A stretch of 6,144 bases of DNA from Allobaculum sp. (GTDB lineage Bacteria; Bacillota_I; Bacilli_A; Erysipelotrichales; Erysipelotrichaceae). Each line of letters begins with the position of its first letter. Position 1 is the stretch's first letter. The translations under genes were made by a program, and so were the position numbers. The notes below the pieces were generated by a model. That model saw nothing but the letters and a program-made list of their open reading frames with translations, was not told the DNA's origin and made no database searches. Below are positions 6,118 through 6,144 of the stretch, in pieces. Location of the stretch: contig JAAVAY010000105.1 of the NCBI GenBank assembly GCA_014803815.1, positions 1-6,144 of the forward strand. The letters run 5' to 3'.

Positions 6118-6144
6118 ATGAAACGACTGATCCTACTGACCGCA
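6118..6144 (+). CDS. Possible start of a further gene, cut by the window end
   Basis: An ATG at 6118 opens a frame reading MKRLILLTA to the edge of the window, which looks like the basic-then-hydrophobic start of a signal peptide or membrane protein. Against it, no purine-rich ribosome binding site precedes it; the upstream bases are mostly T and C. The frame is open further upstream without an ATG (a TTG at 6073 would add a hydrophobic stretch). Only nine codons are visible, so no product can be given. Confidence 0.3.

Overview
The window is a chromosomal stretch of a low-to-moderate GC Gram-positive bacterium (Bacillota, broadly Bacilli or Erysipelotrichia type). Evidence: an overlapping parE-parC pair of Gram-positive style, a UPF0154/YneF small membrane protein confined to Bacillota and Mollicutes-type genomes, strong purine-rich ribosome binding sites and T-rich intergenic DNA. 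I cannot name the genus.

Layout: positions 1-262 carry no gene; they hold a plus-strand hairpin with a T-run (39-91), probably the terminator of a gene left of the window, then a pyrimidine-rich stretch. Positions 304-861 (minus) encode an NADPH-dependent FMN reductase-like flavoprotein with its own clear terminator (263-289). A 360-base divergent intergenic region (862-1221) follows, holding two plus-strand terminator-like hairpins (1004-1031 and 1182-1204) and a plausible parE promoter (1084-1111). Positions 1222-3174 encode ParE and 3167-5710 encode ParC; the two subunits of DNA topoisomerase IV overlap by 8 bases and are probably translationally coupled. After a 92-base gap with a good promoter comes a YneF-like protein (5804-6064). 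The last bases may begin another gene (ATG at 6118).

How the genes work together: ParE (ATPase, TOPRIM) and ParC (DNA cleavage and rejoining) form the A2B2 topoisomerase IV that unlinks daughter chromosomes. The reductase and YneF-like protein are neighbours with no evident functional link, each with its own orientation or promoter.

I see no mobile element, CRISPR array, tRNA, rRNA or new system here; this is essentially ordinary housekeeping DNA. The observation most worth a second look is the intrinsic-terminator-like hairpin between the likely parE promoter and the parE ribosome binding site, which suggests possible attenuation of topoisomerase IV expression. ParC also carries threonine at the main quinolone-contact position.
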